The notes under the pieces were generated by a model, which saw nothing but the letters and a program-made list of their open reading frames with translations, did no database searches and was not told the origin of the DNA. Made by a program: the position numbers and the translations under genes. A stretch of DNA of 64,000 bases, from the NCBI RefSeq assembly GCF_963666145.1, contig NZ_OY762614.1:6190501-6254500 (forward strand), read 5' to 3'. The stretch comes from an uncultured Desulfobacter sp. GTDB taxonomy: Bacteria; Desulfobacterota; Desulfobacteria; Desulfobacterales; Desulfobacteraceae. This document shows positions 34,685-43,918 of this stretch, in pieces (positions within the stretch are counted from its first letter, which is position 1; the number at the start of each line of letters is the position of its first letter).

Positions 34685-35790
34685 GAAAATTCGTCCTCCG
34701 GGTTGTCCTGCACCCGTCTTGGAAAATCGCGCAACGGGCAGTCAAGGTCTTTGAATCCCTGTCTTAAATACATGCACCTGCCGCACTGGGTACAAAGAAT
34801 CGGGGATTCTTTGCGAAGGTGCCGTGGAATCATATCCGGATCAGCCACAAGCCCTCTGCCGATGGCCACCTGATCGCAAAATCCATTGGTCAGCCGGGCC
34901 TCAGCCTGGGGAATATCCATGATCCGCCCCACCCCGGTAACGGGTATGGATACGGACGCCCTTATATCCCGGGCATATTCAAAAAAACGCCCCTCAGCCA
35001 TCATCCGGTGCTTAATTGCCCCGGAATCATAGATTCCGGCGGTGACGCTCAGATAGGCGACCCCGGCCGTTTCCAAAGCTTTGGAAATCAAAACGGCATC
35101 TATGGGTAGTATGCCGCCAGGGATATAATCCTCTCCTGAAATCCGCGCACCGATATCCAGATCCGGGACAGCAGATCGAATGTCTTGCACAATTTCCAAA
35201 ATGAATCTCATGCGTCCGGTCATATCCCCTCCATAAGAATCGGAACGCCGATTGGTGTGCGAAGATAAAAACTCATGGAGCAGGTAGCCGTGGGCCAAAT
35301 GAAGCTCAACGGCATGGGCACCTGCCTGGTAAGCCCACCGGGCCGCTTGGACAAAATCAGCCCGAACCTTTGCGATTTTATCATACGGTATTTCACGGGG
35401 CCGGTTATCCAATGAACGGCAGGCAACACCGGAAGGAGATAAAGGCGTTTGCCCCGTGACAGCCGGATTGGCCTGGCCTCCGGCATGCATAAGCTGGATG
35501 GCCGTATAGGCCCCGTAAGCATTCAGAATATCGAACAGCCGCCGTATACCCGTTACATGAAAATTTTCATACAGGCACAGTGTGCGGTCGCTGCCCCTGC
35601 CTTCAGGGGAAACCGCCGTTCCCGCAACGACCACCATACCCACCGCCCCTTTTCCCACGGCGTCGTAAAAATATTCCAGCGCAGGTGTCACGCACCCATG
35701 CTCGTCCGCCCAATTGGGTGAAAGTGCCGGAAAAACAATTCGGTTGGGGGCATGCCCACGACCGATATCCACAGATTGAACCCATTTCAT
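34681..35790 (-). CDS. NADH:flavin oxidoreductase, old yellow enzyme type with 4Fe-4S cysteines
   Basis: This 369-residue TIM-barrel flavoprotein has the OYE signature AVELHLAHGYLLHEFLSS and RRSDSYGG (about residues 160-187) and an FMN-binding GRGLVADPD segment. Four C-terminal cysteines (333, 336, 339 and 351) match the 4Fe-4S site of the 2,4-dienoyl-CoA reductase-like class, but the protein lacks that class's large C-terminal FAD/NAD domain. An ene-reductase in a glycan locus is unusual; it may reduce an unsaturated or keto sugar intermediate. It is in the operon between the epimerase and a radical SAM gene. Confidence 0.82.
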   Translation of the reverse strand: MKWVQSVDIGRGHAPNRIVFPALSPNWADEHGCVTPALEYFYDAVGKGAVGMVVVAGTAVSPEGRGSDRTLCLYENFHVTGIRRLFDILNAYGAYTAIQLMHAGGQANPAVTGQTPLSPSGVACRSLDNRPREIPYDKIAKVRADFVQAARWAYQAGAHAVELHLAHGYLLHEFLSSHTNRRSDSYGGDMTGRMRFILEIVQDIRSAVPDLDIGARISGEDYIPGGILPIDAVLISKALETAGVAYLSVTAGIYDSGAIKHRMMAEGRFFEYARDIRASVSIPVTGVGRIMDIPQAEARLTNGFCDQVAIGRGLVADPDMIPRHLRKESPILCTQCGRCMYLRQGFKDLDCPLRDFPRRVQDNPEDEFS

Positions 35791-35791
35791 T

Positions 35792-37603
35792 TTAGATCCG
35801 CCCCCATGATGTATTTTTAGCTGTATTTATGACAGACAACCAGGTTTTAAGATGGAGACGGTCCGTGTTCAGACCGCTGACATGGAGCGATGTCAGTATT
35901 TTTCGTTCGCCTTCGCACAGCCGGTCGTATAGCCCGGCGATATCCGGCGCAATGTATTCGGCATCAGGAATAGTCAGCCCCCGGGTTACGGCGGCGTAAC
36001 AATCATCCCAGTAGCATTTGTATATATCCTGTAACTGTTCCTTTACATCATTTACGACCTGTTCATATTCATGAAATTGACTGGCAAATAAAGTAAGATG
36101 GCCATTGGATGGATTACTGAAACGCGCGCGCATATTGCAGGCATCGTATAACAGATTCTGAAGCGAAATGACTTCCGGAATTGATGTGCGAAGTGCGGAA
36201 ACGGCGTTTGAAATTTTCCCGACCCGAGGGTCCCGGTACCGGTAAGGCACCACCGGTCGGACCTCTCCAGGCGTCTTTTCAACAAGCCCTTCCATTTCGA
36301 TGGCACGGTGGAAGGCTGTTCCGTAAAATACCAAAAGGTTATTGGATAGATTCAGGTAGTCCCATCCGCGCCCAATTTTTCTTAGATAGGCAACCTTGGC
36401 AGGCAGATCATCCAAATGCAGCAGGGGACTGAACATCATATGCCCGGTCAGCAGAAAAAAGCGGCCATCCCGGTCCACACGCCTGATGCTGCGTTGGATG
36501 ATTTCGGCTGTAGCTCTTTTGCCATAGGCGTCAAGCTCTGCTGGAAGACCTGATTCCACACCTACAACAATTATGTCCACGCCGGCTTCTTTAAGCAGAT
36601 CAAAGGCCTTGTCATCAAGCCTGTCAAGGGTCTCGGCCCGCAAGTGAATTTTAAAGGAAGCTGCAATGCCAAGCTTTTTGATCCCGCTGCAAAATCTTAA
36701 CATCCTGCCTATTCCCCGGCGACCGGGATCTTCAAATGAACTGTCGTTTATGTTGAAATAATAGGCCCCGTAACGTTCAGACAGCATTTTAATTTCGTCT
36801 ATGAATAGGGCTAAGGGCTTTTCAATCCAGGCTTTGGTTCGTCCTTTCTGGGGCAGATTCACACAGGACTCGACGCAATACCGGCATGCTGAAATACATC
36901 CCCTGCTGGATTGTATGCGAATCGAAGCGCTATTGACACCAGAGGGTGCCAAAGAGCGTTCCAAATGGTCCCGGGAGGGAAAAGGAAGAGACTCGAATTG
37001 AACCGGTTTCTGGCTTCGTGTCGTCACATGGATTTTTCCGTTTTCCCGATATAAGGCATGGGGCAGATTGTGGAAAGCCCCGCCGCCGTCGAACAATGCA
37101 TTGCAAAGCGCAATAAAGGAATACTCAGCCTCACCGATCAGACAAAAATCAATGACCGGTATCTGATGCATCAGCATGAAACCGATTGTTTCGGCCTGGG
37201 GGGAACAAAGCATCATTTCATGCTGATGCTGTTCAGAATTGAATACCGCCACTGGAACGTCCGGGTTTGCCCGTCTGCACGCCATGCACATTTTCTCCAG
37301 GATATCAAAAGCTGCCACCTGGGGGAAAAAACAGACAAGGGACCTTCCGCTGAAGATGGATGGGTTTTCGTTATGTGGGCCCATGTACTCAATTTGAGCG
37401 GTTCCTCCGTTCATGCGGACAAGGGATGCCATAATGCCAAAGGCAAGGGGATAATACGCCGCAGAATAATCGTTCTTATCGGAATACCAGACAAAAAGAC
37501 AGTTAAATCCTCTAAGCGCGTCTTCCCCGAAAAAATATGGATTTCCTGGTATCTTGGCAAATTGTTCCCAACAAAAGGAGTGGTTCGCAGAAAGATTATT
37601 CAA
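35792..37603 (-). CDS. Radical SAM enzyme with B12-binding-like N-terminus
   Basis: This protein of 603 residues starts at TTG 37603, whose codon overlaps the upstream stop (TTGA) with a near-perfect GGAGG 7 bp before it; a longer ATG reading at 37714 would run 115 bp into the upstream gene. The N-terminal 200 residues look like a cobalamin-binding-type Rossmann domain (ending IGEAEYSFIALC). The radical SAM core follows with Cys236, Cys240 and Cys243 (CISACRYC) and the VGVESGL segment. Such enzymes often methylate unactivated carbons or rearrange skeletons. Two helper features are missing: no DxHxxG B12 motif is evident, so cobalamin use is not certain. Confidence 0.78.
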   Translation of the reverse strand: MNNLSANHSFCWEQFAKIPGNPYFFGEDALRGFNCLFVWYSDKNDYSAAYYPLAFGIMASLVRMNGGTAQIEYMGPHNENPSIFSGRSLVCFFPQVAAFDILEKMCMACRRANPDVPVAVFNSEQHQHEMMLCSPQAETIGFMLMHQIPVIDFCLIGEAEYSFIALCNALFDGGGAFHNLPHALYRENGKIHVTTRSQKPVQFESLPFPSRDHLERSLAPSGVNSASIRIQSSRGCISACRYCVESCVNLPQKGRTKAWIEKPLALFIDEIKMLSERYGAYYFNINDSSFEDPGRRGIGRMLRFCSGIKKLGIAASFKIHLRAETLDRLDDKAFDLLKEAGVDIIVVGVESGLPAELDAYGKRATAEIIQRSIRRVDRDGRFFLLTGHMMFSPLLHLDDLPAKVAYLRKIGRGWDYLNLSNNLLVFYGTAFHRAIEMEGLVEKTPGEVRPVVPYRYRDPRVGKISNAVSALRTSIPEVISLQNLLYDACNMRARFSNPSNGHLTLFASQFHEYEQVVNDVKEQLQDIYKCYWDDCYAAVTRGLTIPDAEYIAPDIAGLYDRLCEGERKILTSLHVSGLNTDRLHLKTWLSVINTAKNTSWGRI

Positions 37604-38562
37604 GGCGTACCTCCAACAGCAGCGGTCCAGAATTCGGGGATCGTTTCCACGTGGGGTCCCTGTACATAGATACTGCGTCCATCGGAGACGGTTCGCACCA
37701 GCATGGTTTTCCAAGGCCTGAAATAATACCGATAATCGCTTTTTGAGGGCGGATTCGCCTGGGGATTTTCAGGAAGCGGGACAAGATCACAAACAAGCGT
37801 CGTAAATCCTTTCAGCGCACGTCCTTCATTTTTCAGTGCGTTTTTGACCATGGCAAGGGCTTTGAGAAACACCTCGGGTGCGGCAACCGCGCTGCCGAAA
37901 TTCGCCAGAAGTCCTCCGCCGATGTTCTCCAACTCCGCGGCAAATCGCAGAAAATCCAGATGGGATGCCGCCCCGAACGCTGCGCCGTCAAAATTTGGAT
38001 GTTCATGAATAATATCCGAACCGATGCCGACAGATACTGATACGGGTACACCGCAGTGCCAGGCCATGCCCAGAAGACTAAGCTGCTTATAGGGGAAATC
38101 ACTTTCCCAGATAAAACGCCCCACGCTCTCCCCTAAACCCATGCTTTTTTTAATGCCGGCTGCTACAATATCGTTAATCCGGCCGGTCTCCTGCCAAAGT
38201 CCGAACTGTCCTTCTTTAATATATTTTTCAACACTTTCAGTGGTTTTTCCGATCATTGCCAATTCAAAATCATGAATTATGCAGGCCCCGTTCATAACCA
38301 TGCAGGTGATGATTTTTCTTTGCATCAGATCAATGAGATAGTTCTGCACCCCCGAGCGAATCACATGCCCTCCCATCATAAAAATGACAGAGCCATTATT
38401 TTTTCGGCCCTGCAATGCGATATCTGCAGCGTCAGCCAATTTTGGACGCGGCGATCTATTTTGAAGCGGTTTGATCACCGAAATATCAAGATCATGTTCG
38501 CGTTCGTCAAGGGATTTGAGCCGAAGCCTTGCACAATCAAATTTTTGATAAATCACAGACAC
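37600..38562 (-). CDS. Deoxyhypusine-synthase-like protein
   Basis: This 320-residue protein has a pattern that resembles deoxyhypusine synthase-type NAD-dependent enzymes: MMGGHVIRSGVQNYLIDLM (about 62-80), MVMNGACIIHDFE, VGIGSDIIHEHPNFDGAAFG and GGGLLANFGSAVAAPEVFLKAL. Bacterial members of this superfamily act as homospermidine-synthase-like or unknown enzymes. In a glycan cluster it might add or remove an aminoalkyl group, but that is speculation. The start is GTG. The match is recalled from family patterns and not certain. Confidence 0.5.
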   Translation of the reverse strand: MSVIYQKFDCARLRLKSLDEREHDLDISVIKPLQNRSPRPKLADAADIALQGRKNNGSVIFMMGGHVIRSGVQNYLIDLMQRKIITCMVMNGACIIHDFELAMIGKTTESVEKYIKEGQFGLWQETGRINDIVAAGIKKSMGLGESVGRFIWESDFPYKQLSLLGMAWHCGVPVSVSVGIGSDIIHEHPNFDGAAFGAASHLDFLRFAAELENIGGGLLANFGSAVAAPEVFLKALAMVKNALKNEGRALKGFTTLVCDLVPLPENPQANPPSKSDYRYYFRPWKTMLVRTVSDGRSIYVQGPHVETIPEFWTAAVGGTP

Positions 38563-38565
38563 AGG

Positions 38566-40317
38566 CTATCTCATTTCCATGGGATCGGTTTTATCGTATA
38601 TATGTTCGATTGTTCCCTTTGTTCCCTGTTTTTTTAAAAGTGATCCAAACAACTGGTGTTCCGTATCTGTTATACAGATTATGGTGTCATCGTGATCTGC
38701 GTTAATGTCAGTCAGGAACATGGAAGATATTTTCAAAAATTCTATTCTCGTTGCATCAATTGTATAAACGCCATTGATGGGCATTGCCGGACAAGTTTCA
38801 ATTATGTTTGCAAACCATTTGAGAAAGTCCCCTCTGCCTAGAATATGCACCTTGCCCTTTTCAACGCCTGCAAAAAGCAATTTGACCCATTTTTTTCTGA
38901 TTTTTTTAATGATACGCACTTCCAACGAGGGCTTGAGAATAAATTTGGTGAGCAGTCCGAACCCCGATGACCATGGTAACCTGGGTGCCATCTGCCTGCC
39001 GCGTTCAAAACGATCCCCATACAAATCCGGCGGTGGGGAACTTCCCGCAATAAGACCTATGGTTTGGGAAAAGCGTTCCTGTCCAAATGTTTTTGCATAC
39101 ACACGGACTGCTGGAATAAATGTCCGCCAGGTTTCTTTCATTTGTCTAAATGCTTTGTGCAGTGACTCAAAACTGTCTTTGGAAAATGTCAGTCCCACAC
39201 CATTATCCTCTATCCGGGTCTTAAACAATCCGGTATCAGGAACAACAACCGGTTTTCCTCTAAACAAGACATCAAGCATAAACCCCGACGTTCTATAAAA
39301 ATTTTGATAGGGCAACACAAAAAAATCCGGCAGATCCAGTAGGAATTCAACAAATTTTTCAGAGCGAATAAAGGTGTTAAACTCAAAAAAACGGTCCTGA
39401 TGATAAAGCGTTTCTAAATTTATAATCTCGTCCCAGATTGGAGAATACTCAGGTTTAGTACGCCCGACACGGATCAATACCGTATCTGATTCCAATGTAG
39501 CCAATCGAAGCAACTGGTCAAACCCCTTGCGTGGTTCCAATTCACCGAAGCAGACCAAAACAGTCTTTCCTTTGTTTCTTTTCAGAAATTCTTCGATGGC
39601 CTTTTGCTGAACTGAATATATTTGGCCCCCGGCATCACTTTCATGCAATCGTTGCGGCGGGATTAAAAAATCGGGTAAGTGGATAAACCGGTTACTTTGG
39701 CTGGATTGAACGGCGTTTTCGTCTGTATGGAAAGCAACATCAAGCAGTGGAAAGTTCCGGCATAAAACTTGATGAAAAAACCAATGGCGGGAAGCAACCG
39801 CACCGTAAAGAACTACATCGGAACGGTATACATACTCGGAAAGCAAAAAAGTTGCATAATTTCGTCCACGCAGGGCGGGTTTCCAGGGCAATAACTGCCG
39901 GGAGAATACCCATTTAAGGCGGTCGCCATCCACAAACATGGTTGCGTCTGCTTTGCAGGAATCCTGCATGGAGCGGATAAATGTCAGCTCATCGGTATAC
40001 ATTTGATCGATAGCCCCCACAGTCAAGGAATGAACCCTGGGTGTTTTGAGGGCGTCTTTCAAATAAAAACTTTCATGGGGACGATACCACTTGGTTTGGC
40101 CCCCATGAACTTCAAGACCGAGGGTAAACAAGTAGATCTCAATGTCATATCTGCTCAGCACATCAACGATCCGCCAAATATGCTGATGCCGATGCCCTCC
40201 GGTATTAGGGGAATAAATGAGCACTTTACGCACAGGATCTGATGTTTCTTCATTTTTTCCAAGACATTGTTTGCCTATGGCGATCAGCAGCCTTTTACAC
40301 CAGTGTTTAAAATGCAT
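38566..40317 (-). CDS. GT-B glycosyltransferase (family 4-like) with extra C-terminal domain
   Basis: This 583-residue protein has a GT-B fold C-terminal half: VLVCFGELEPRKGFDQLL (about 255-272), DFFVLPYQNFYRTSGFMLDVLFRGKPVVVPD (about 330-360) and a conserved Glu region. The last 130 residues (about 455-583) form a separate alpha/beta domain with VHILGRGDFLKWF and IICITDTEHQLF, resembling the small Rossmann-like domains seen elsewhere in the locus. It overlaps the next glycosyltransferase gene by 11 bp. Donor and acceptor are unknown. Confidence 0.75.
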   Translation of the reverse strand: MHFKHWCKRLLIAIGKQCLGKNEETSDPVRKVLIYSPNTGGHRHQHIWRIVDVLSRYDIEIYLFTLGLEVHGGQTKWYRPHESFYLKDALKTPRVHSLTVGAIDQMYTDELTFIRSMQDSCKADATMFVDGDRLKWVFSRQLLPWKPALRGRNYATFLLSEYVYRSDVVLYGAVASRHWFFHQVLCRNFPLLDVAFHTDENAVQSSQSNRFIHLPDFLIPPQRLHESDAGGQIYSVQQKAIEEFLKRNKGKTVLVCFGELEPRKGFDQLLRLATLESDTVLIRVGRTKPEYSPIWDEIINLETLYHQDRFFEFNTFIRSEKFVEFLLDLPDFFVLPYQNFYRTSGFMLDVLFRGKPVVVPDTGLFKTRIEDNGVGLTFSKDSFESLHKAFRQMKETWRTFIPAVRVYAKTFGQERFSQTIGLIAGSSPPPDLYGDRFERGRQMAPRLPWSSGFGLLTKFILKPSLEVRIIKKIRKKWVKLLFAGVEKGKVHILGRGDFLKWFANIIETCPAMPINGVYTIDATRIEFLKISSMFLTDINADHDDTIICITDTEHQLFGSLLKKQGTKGTIEHIYDKTDPMEMR

Positions 40318-41563
40318 TGCCGTTAGATTTTTTTTTGTATTGGATAATCGATTGGTACAATTCTATGAATCGGTCTGCCTGCTTGTCGGTCGACCATTCT
40401 TCGACCGCCACTTTTCTGGCCCCCAAGGAGAGGCGATTGCGAAGCCCGACATCCGTCAAATTACGGATGCATTGGCTAAACTGCACCACATCATAAGGAC
40501 GGGCGGTTAAACCCGTCTCCATATGCCGACAATACTCCATGTTTCCACATACCTCGAAGGCAACCGAAGGCACACCACAGGCTGCAGCTTCAACCAGTAC
40601 CTGGGCGCTGTTATCGCACCGTGAAGGAAGAAGAAATACATCAGCGGCCTGATAGTAGGGAACAATGTCGCTTTCCTTTTCGATATATGGAACGATATGC
40701 ACGGCCATATTCCCCACCCCTGTTGCCATGACATCTTCAGAACTGGGGCCGACCAATAAAAGCTCAATATTTTTCAGATTGCTGCAAGCAGATAAGATTT
40801 CAATCAGTAAATCATAGGCTTTTCGATAATTACGCGGATTGGGAATATTTGCCATAACAAGGAACACATCTTCGGCTATTCCCATTTTTTTTCGAACTTG
40901 ATTACCGGAATGAGGCTCAAACAGATCCACATCCACCCCAACGGGAATGTGGGATTGGCTTGCTGCATGATTCAGCACCCCCTGCCGGACATTTTTGAGC
41001 ATCCACATGGAGGGGCAAACCACATGCACCTGAGATCGGCCGAACGCTTGTTTCTTTTGCGCATAAATGGCTTGGCTGATATCTTGGCCCGGAATTGCGA
41101 CCTCCGCCCGATTTTTTTCATTTCCAATGATTTGGGGGCAGTCATGGCAGCCGCTTTTCCATTTCACACAATCAAAAGCATACGTACAAAACCCGGTCAA
41201 AGCCCACATATCGGAAAGCCGATAAACAAAACAAAAACGCCGGGATAGCCCAGGCAGTATTTTTAAATCCAGGTAGGGAGAGCCGTGACCGTTATGGGGG
41301 CTGCGAAGTTCAACAATATCCACATCCTGCATAAAGGGCAATCGTGTGAGCATTGCAAACGGCATCAATGGATCTCTTCCAACGGCAAAACCTTCCCGGC
41401 GAACCAGGCGGGGAATACTGTGGATGGATGCACTGTTCGGTTCCATATCCTTGCCGACGAGGATATGGGCATCAAGTCCTTTTTGTTTCAATGTGTTATG
41501 GTGGCGCAACATTGCACGATTGGCCCCACCTTGCAAGCTGTTTGAAATTAAAACCACCTTCAT
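40307..41563 (-). CDS. Family 4 glycosyltransferase
   Basis: This 418-residue GT-B transferase starts VVLISNSLQGGANRAMLRHHNTL. It has the TGFCTYAFDC...CHDCPQ cysteine-containing loop common in a subset of O-antigen transferases, a VANIPNPRNYRKAYDLLIEIL segment, and the C-terminal D-VFLLPSRCDNSAQVLVEAAACGVPSVAF motif. It starts four bases inside the AsnB stop and overlaps the following transferase by 11 bp. Sugar specificity is unknown. Confidence 0.9.
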   Translation of the reverse strand: MKVVLISNSLQGGANRAMLRHHNTLKQKGLDAHILVGKDMEPNSASIHSIPRLVRREGFAVGRDPLMPFAMLTRLPFMQDVDIVELRSPHNGHGSPYLDLKILPGLSRRFCFVYRLSDMWALTGFCTYAFDCVKWKSGCHDCPQIIGNEKNRAEVAIPGQDISQAIYAQKKQAFGRSQVHVVCPSMWMLKNVRQGVLNHAASQSHIPVGVDVDLFEPHSGNQVRKKMGIAEDVFLVMANIPNPRNYRKAYDLLIEILSACSNLKNIELLLVGPSSEDVMATGVGNMAVHIVPYIEKESDIVPYYQAADVFLLPSRCDNSAQVLVEAAACGVPSVAFEVCGNMEYCRHMETGLTARPYDVVQFSQCIRNLTDVGLRNRLSLGARKVAVEEWSTDKQADRFIELYQSIIQYKKKSNGNAF

Positions 41564-43455
41564 AAAACACCAAACGAATCCGCTTGTAAAACCAGCTGTG
41601 AAAAATCAAACTCAGGGCACTCAACAGCTGACTTTTCAATATAAACCACGTGCCACAACTGGAACATGAACAGGGCCCAAATACGCCACGTATGATTTTC
41701 CCGTCCCTCCAGGTGGGGCGTGATGAATGCATCATAAACGTCAGGAGAAAATATGCCCTGAAGGGCCAACCGGCGCCTGGACAACAGGGTTTGTACAGGT
41801 TTGCGCAAAATCGTTCTGAGCCATATTTCAATGGGAAGGACAAACCCCCGGTTTGGTGCCGACATGAGCGCGCTGGAAAGCAGCGGAGCAAACGCCAGTT
41901 TCTCCAGGTATTTACGATCCTGAGGGTCAGTTCGAATTTCCGGAGGAATAGTCAAGACCAGATCGACAAATTCATTATCCAGAAAAGGGGTTCTGGCTTC
42001 AACGCTGTGAGCCATGGAAAAACGGTCTGTCATAGCCAAAAACTCTTCGGCTAATTGATATCGAAAATTCACCGCCGTCAGACCATTGCGAAGAATGGGT
42101 TCTGAAAACTCATCATAGGCATCTTGCATAAAATTTGATGTCAACAGCAGGTTCCTGCAAAACGATGGTGTAAATACGGTTTTTTTCTTGAGCGCATCGC
42201 TCATATAAGCAGATAGCGCATAATAACTGGCGCCAAAGGGTGGATCCACACAGCTCTCGAGGGGCTTGAGAGAATTGGCTCGGTTGGTGATAGCTGATAA
42301 GGTATGTGGATCACTTTCGTAACGGATAAATTGTCCGTATTGACCAAACAATTCATCGCCGCCCGTCCCTGTGATACCGACACGAACCGTTTTTGCCATC
42401 TCCTTGAATATGTACCAGGCAGGCAGGCCGCCGGCATAGGGTTCGTCCATGTGCCAGACCATTTTAACCAGATCGGTCAATAGTTCCTCGGCGGAAAGCC
42501 GAAACACGTGATGATCCGTATGGTATTTTTCAGCAATAAGGTTGGCGCGATCCGTTTCATCCCAGGGGGCTGACATCTGGTCTGAAAACCCTAATGTAAA
42601 AGTCCTTACCGGCCCATCGGAAAAACGACTCATCATGGCTGTAATCGCTGCTGAATCAATGCCGCCGGACAAAGAGCAGGCAACCGGGACATCACTGAGG
42701 CTCCATCGTTTGACGGCGTCCTGAAAAGTCTGGCGAATGCTGACTGCCCACTCTTGCACGGTTCGTCCGCAGCAAGAATCAAATCCGGGGCGCCAGAATC
42801 TGCAAATTTTCAATTCATCTTCTCTTAAATTGTACGAAAACCAATGCCCGGCCGGAAGTCTTCGGACGCCGGAAAAAATTGATTCAGGACCAGGCACGTA
42901 CAGCAAGGACATATAGTGGAACACGGCCTGGGGATTAAGCTTTGAATTGAAAAAAGGCATTGCTTTAAGTGATTTCAACTCCGATGCGAAAGCAAATCTT
43001 TGCGGCGTCACATGGTAGTACAACGGTTTGATACCAAAACGATCCCTGGCCCCGAACAGGATGCCGGTTTGTTGATCGTAAATAACAAAGGCAAACATTC
43101 CGTTGAGAGCCTTAACCATTTCTTGGCCGTCTCTTTGATATAATTTGAGCAGTACTTCCGTATCCGAATTACGTGTTTTAAAATGATATCCCTGCTTTTC
43201 AAGCGTACGGCGTAACGCGGGTGAATTAAATATCTCCCCGTTAAATACGATCCAAATACTGTCATCTTTGTCAGACATGGGCTGATGGCCATACGCCAAA
43301 TCAAGGATGCTCAAGCGTCGCATGGCCATAGTGACTTTATTGTCAGGGCTGTGGTATACACCGGCGTCGTCAGGCCCTCGATGGGCGATAAGCATGTTCA
43401 TACGGTCTATCCACCCAGGAGAATGATCTCCGGCTATTCCGACGATGCCGCACAT
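41560..43455 (-). CDS. asnB: Asparagine synthetase (glutamine-hydrolysing) family amidotransferase
   Basis: This 631-residue protein begins MCGIVG with Cys2 as N-terminal nucleophile of the glutaminase domain (about 2-190). It is followed by the synthetase domain with the PP-loop SGGIDSAA. The ATG at 43455 is used because Cys2 must follow the initiator; longer readings are wrong. In surface-polysaccharide loci AsnB-like enzymes amidate uronic-acid carboxylates. True asparagine synthesis is possible but less likely here. The start lies one base after the upstream stop. Confidence 0.9.
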   Translation of the reverse strand: MCGIVGIAGDHSPGWIDRMNMLIAHRGPDDAGVYHSPDNKVTMAMRRLSILDLAYGHQPMSDKDDSIWIVFNGEIFNSPALRRTLEKQGYHFKTRNSDTEVLLKLYQRDGQEMVKALNGMFAFVIYDQQTGILFGARDRFGIKPLYYHVTPQRFAFASELKSLKAMPFFNSKLNPQAVFHYMSLLYVPGPESIFSGVRRLPAGHWFSYNLREDELKICRFWRPGFDSCCGRTVQEWAVSIRQTFQDAVKRWSLSDVPVACSLSGGIDSAAITAMMSRFSDGPVRTFTLGFSDQMSAPWDETDRANLIAEKYHTDHHVFRLSAEELLTDLVKMVWHMDEPYAGGLPAWYIFKEMAKTVRVGITGTGGDELFGQYGQFIRYESDPHTLSAITNRANSLKPLESCVDPPFGASYYALSAYMSDALKKKTVFTPSFCRNLLLTSNFMQDAYDEFSEPILRNGLTAVNFRYQLAEEFLAMTDRFSMAHSVEARTPFLDNEFVDLVLTIPPEIRTDPQDRKYLEKLAFAPLLSSALMSAPNRGFVLPIEIWLRTILRKPVQTLLSRRRLALQGIFSPDVYDAFITPHLEGRENHTWRIWALFMFQLWHVVYIEKSAVECPEFDFSQLVLQADSFGVL

Positions 43456-43456
43456 A

Positions 43457-43918
43457 TTACATGATCTTCCCAAAGAGGGTTTCAGCCTCTGCCATTTCAT
43501 TTAAAACGTGGTGGATTGATTGGTCATCGGCGTTGATACGAAGTGCCTGTTCAAAGCACTTCAATGCCTCATTTGTATCCCCTTTGGAAAGATGCAGCAT
43601 GCCTGTTTTTTTATGAAAATCAAAGAGTGACTTTTCAAAGATAGGGACAACATGCCCCACCATGCATGCATGCATGGATTGCGGCCCGGATAATGTTTGG
43701 AAAAAAGCCTCAGCCTGCCAGGCATCGCATTCGTTCAGCTGTTGCCCGATAAAGGCAAGATGTGCACAGGATCTTAACACGCTATAAATTTCATCTTCAA
43801 GCAAGGAGACTAGGTCCTGAGCCGCGGTCAATGCATCCATATTCACCAATTGCCTGAAACGGTCCACATCCGTAAGCAAACATCTTATTTTCTTGGAAAG
43901 GCCGCGGTAAATAATCAT
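43457..43918 (-). CDS. Small TPR-containing protein
   Basis: This 153-residue protein is helical, and its second half carries one clear TPR unit (GMLHLSKGDTNEALKCFEQALRINADDQ, about 106-133). The ATG at 43918 overlaps the upstream stop by four bases (ATGA). No signal peptide or membrane segment is seen. It may be a docking protein for the amidotransferase or the upstream protein, because the three genes are coupled. No specific family is recognised. Confidence 0.6.
   Translation of the reverse strand: MIIYRGLSKKIRCLLTDVDRFRQLVNMDALTAAQDLVSLLEDEIYSVLRSCAHLAFIGQQLNECDAWQAEAFFQTLSGPQSMHACMVGHVVPIFEKSLFDFHKKTGMLHLSKGDTNEALKCFEQALRINADDQSIHHVLNEMAEAETLFGKIM

Noticed and set aside
37058..37669. 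A 203-codon plus-strand frame inside the radical SAM gene
   Set aside because: Antisense to a well-supported radical SAM and B12-like gene; no motif or ribosome site.
37604..37714. A longer N-terminus (ATG 37714) for the radical SAM gene
   Set aside because: It would read 115 bp through the preceding gene in another frame; the TTG at 37603 has a strong GGAGG site.
43456..43500. A longer N-terminus for the AsnB gene
   Set aside because: The glutaminase needs Cys directly after the initiator Met; MCGIVG starts at 43455.
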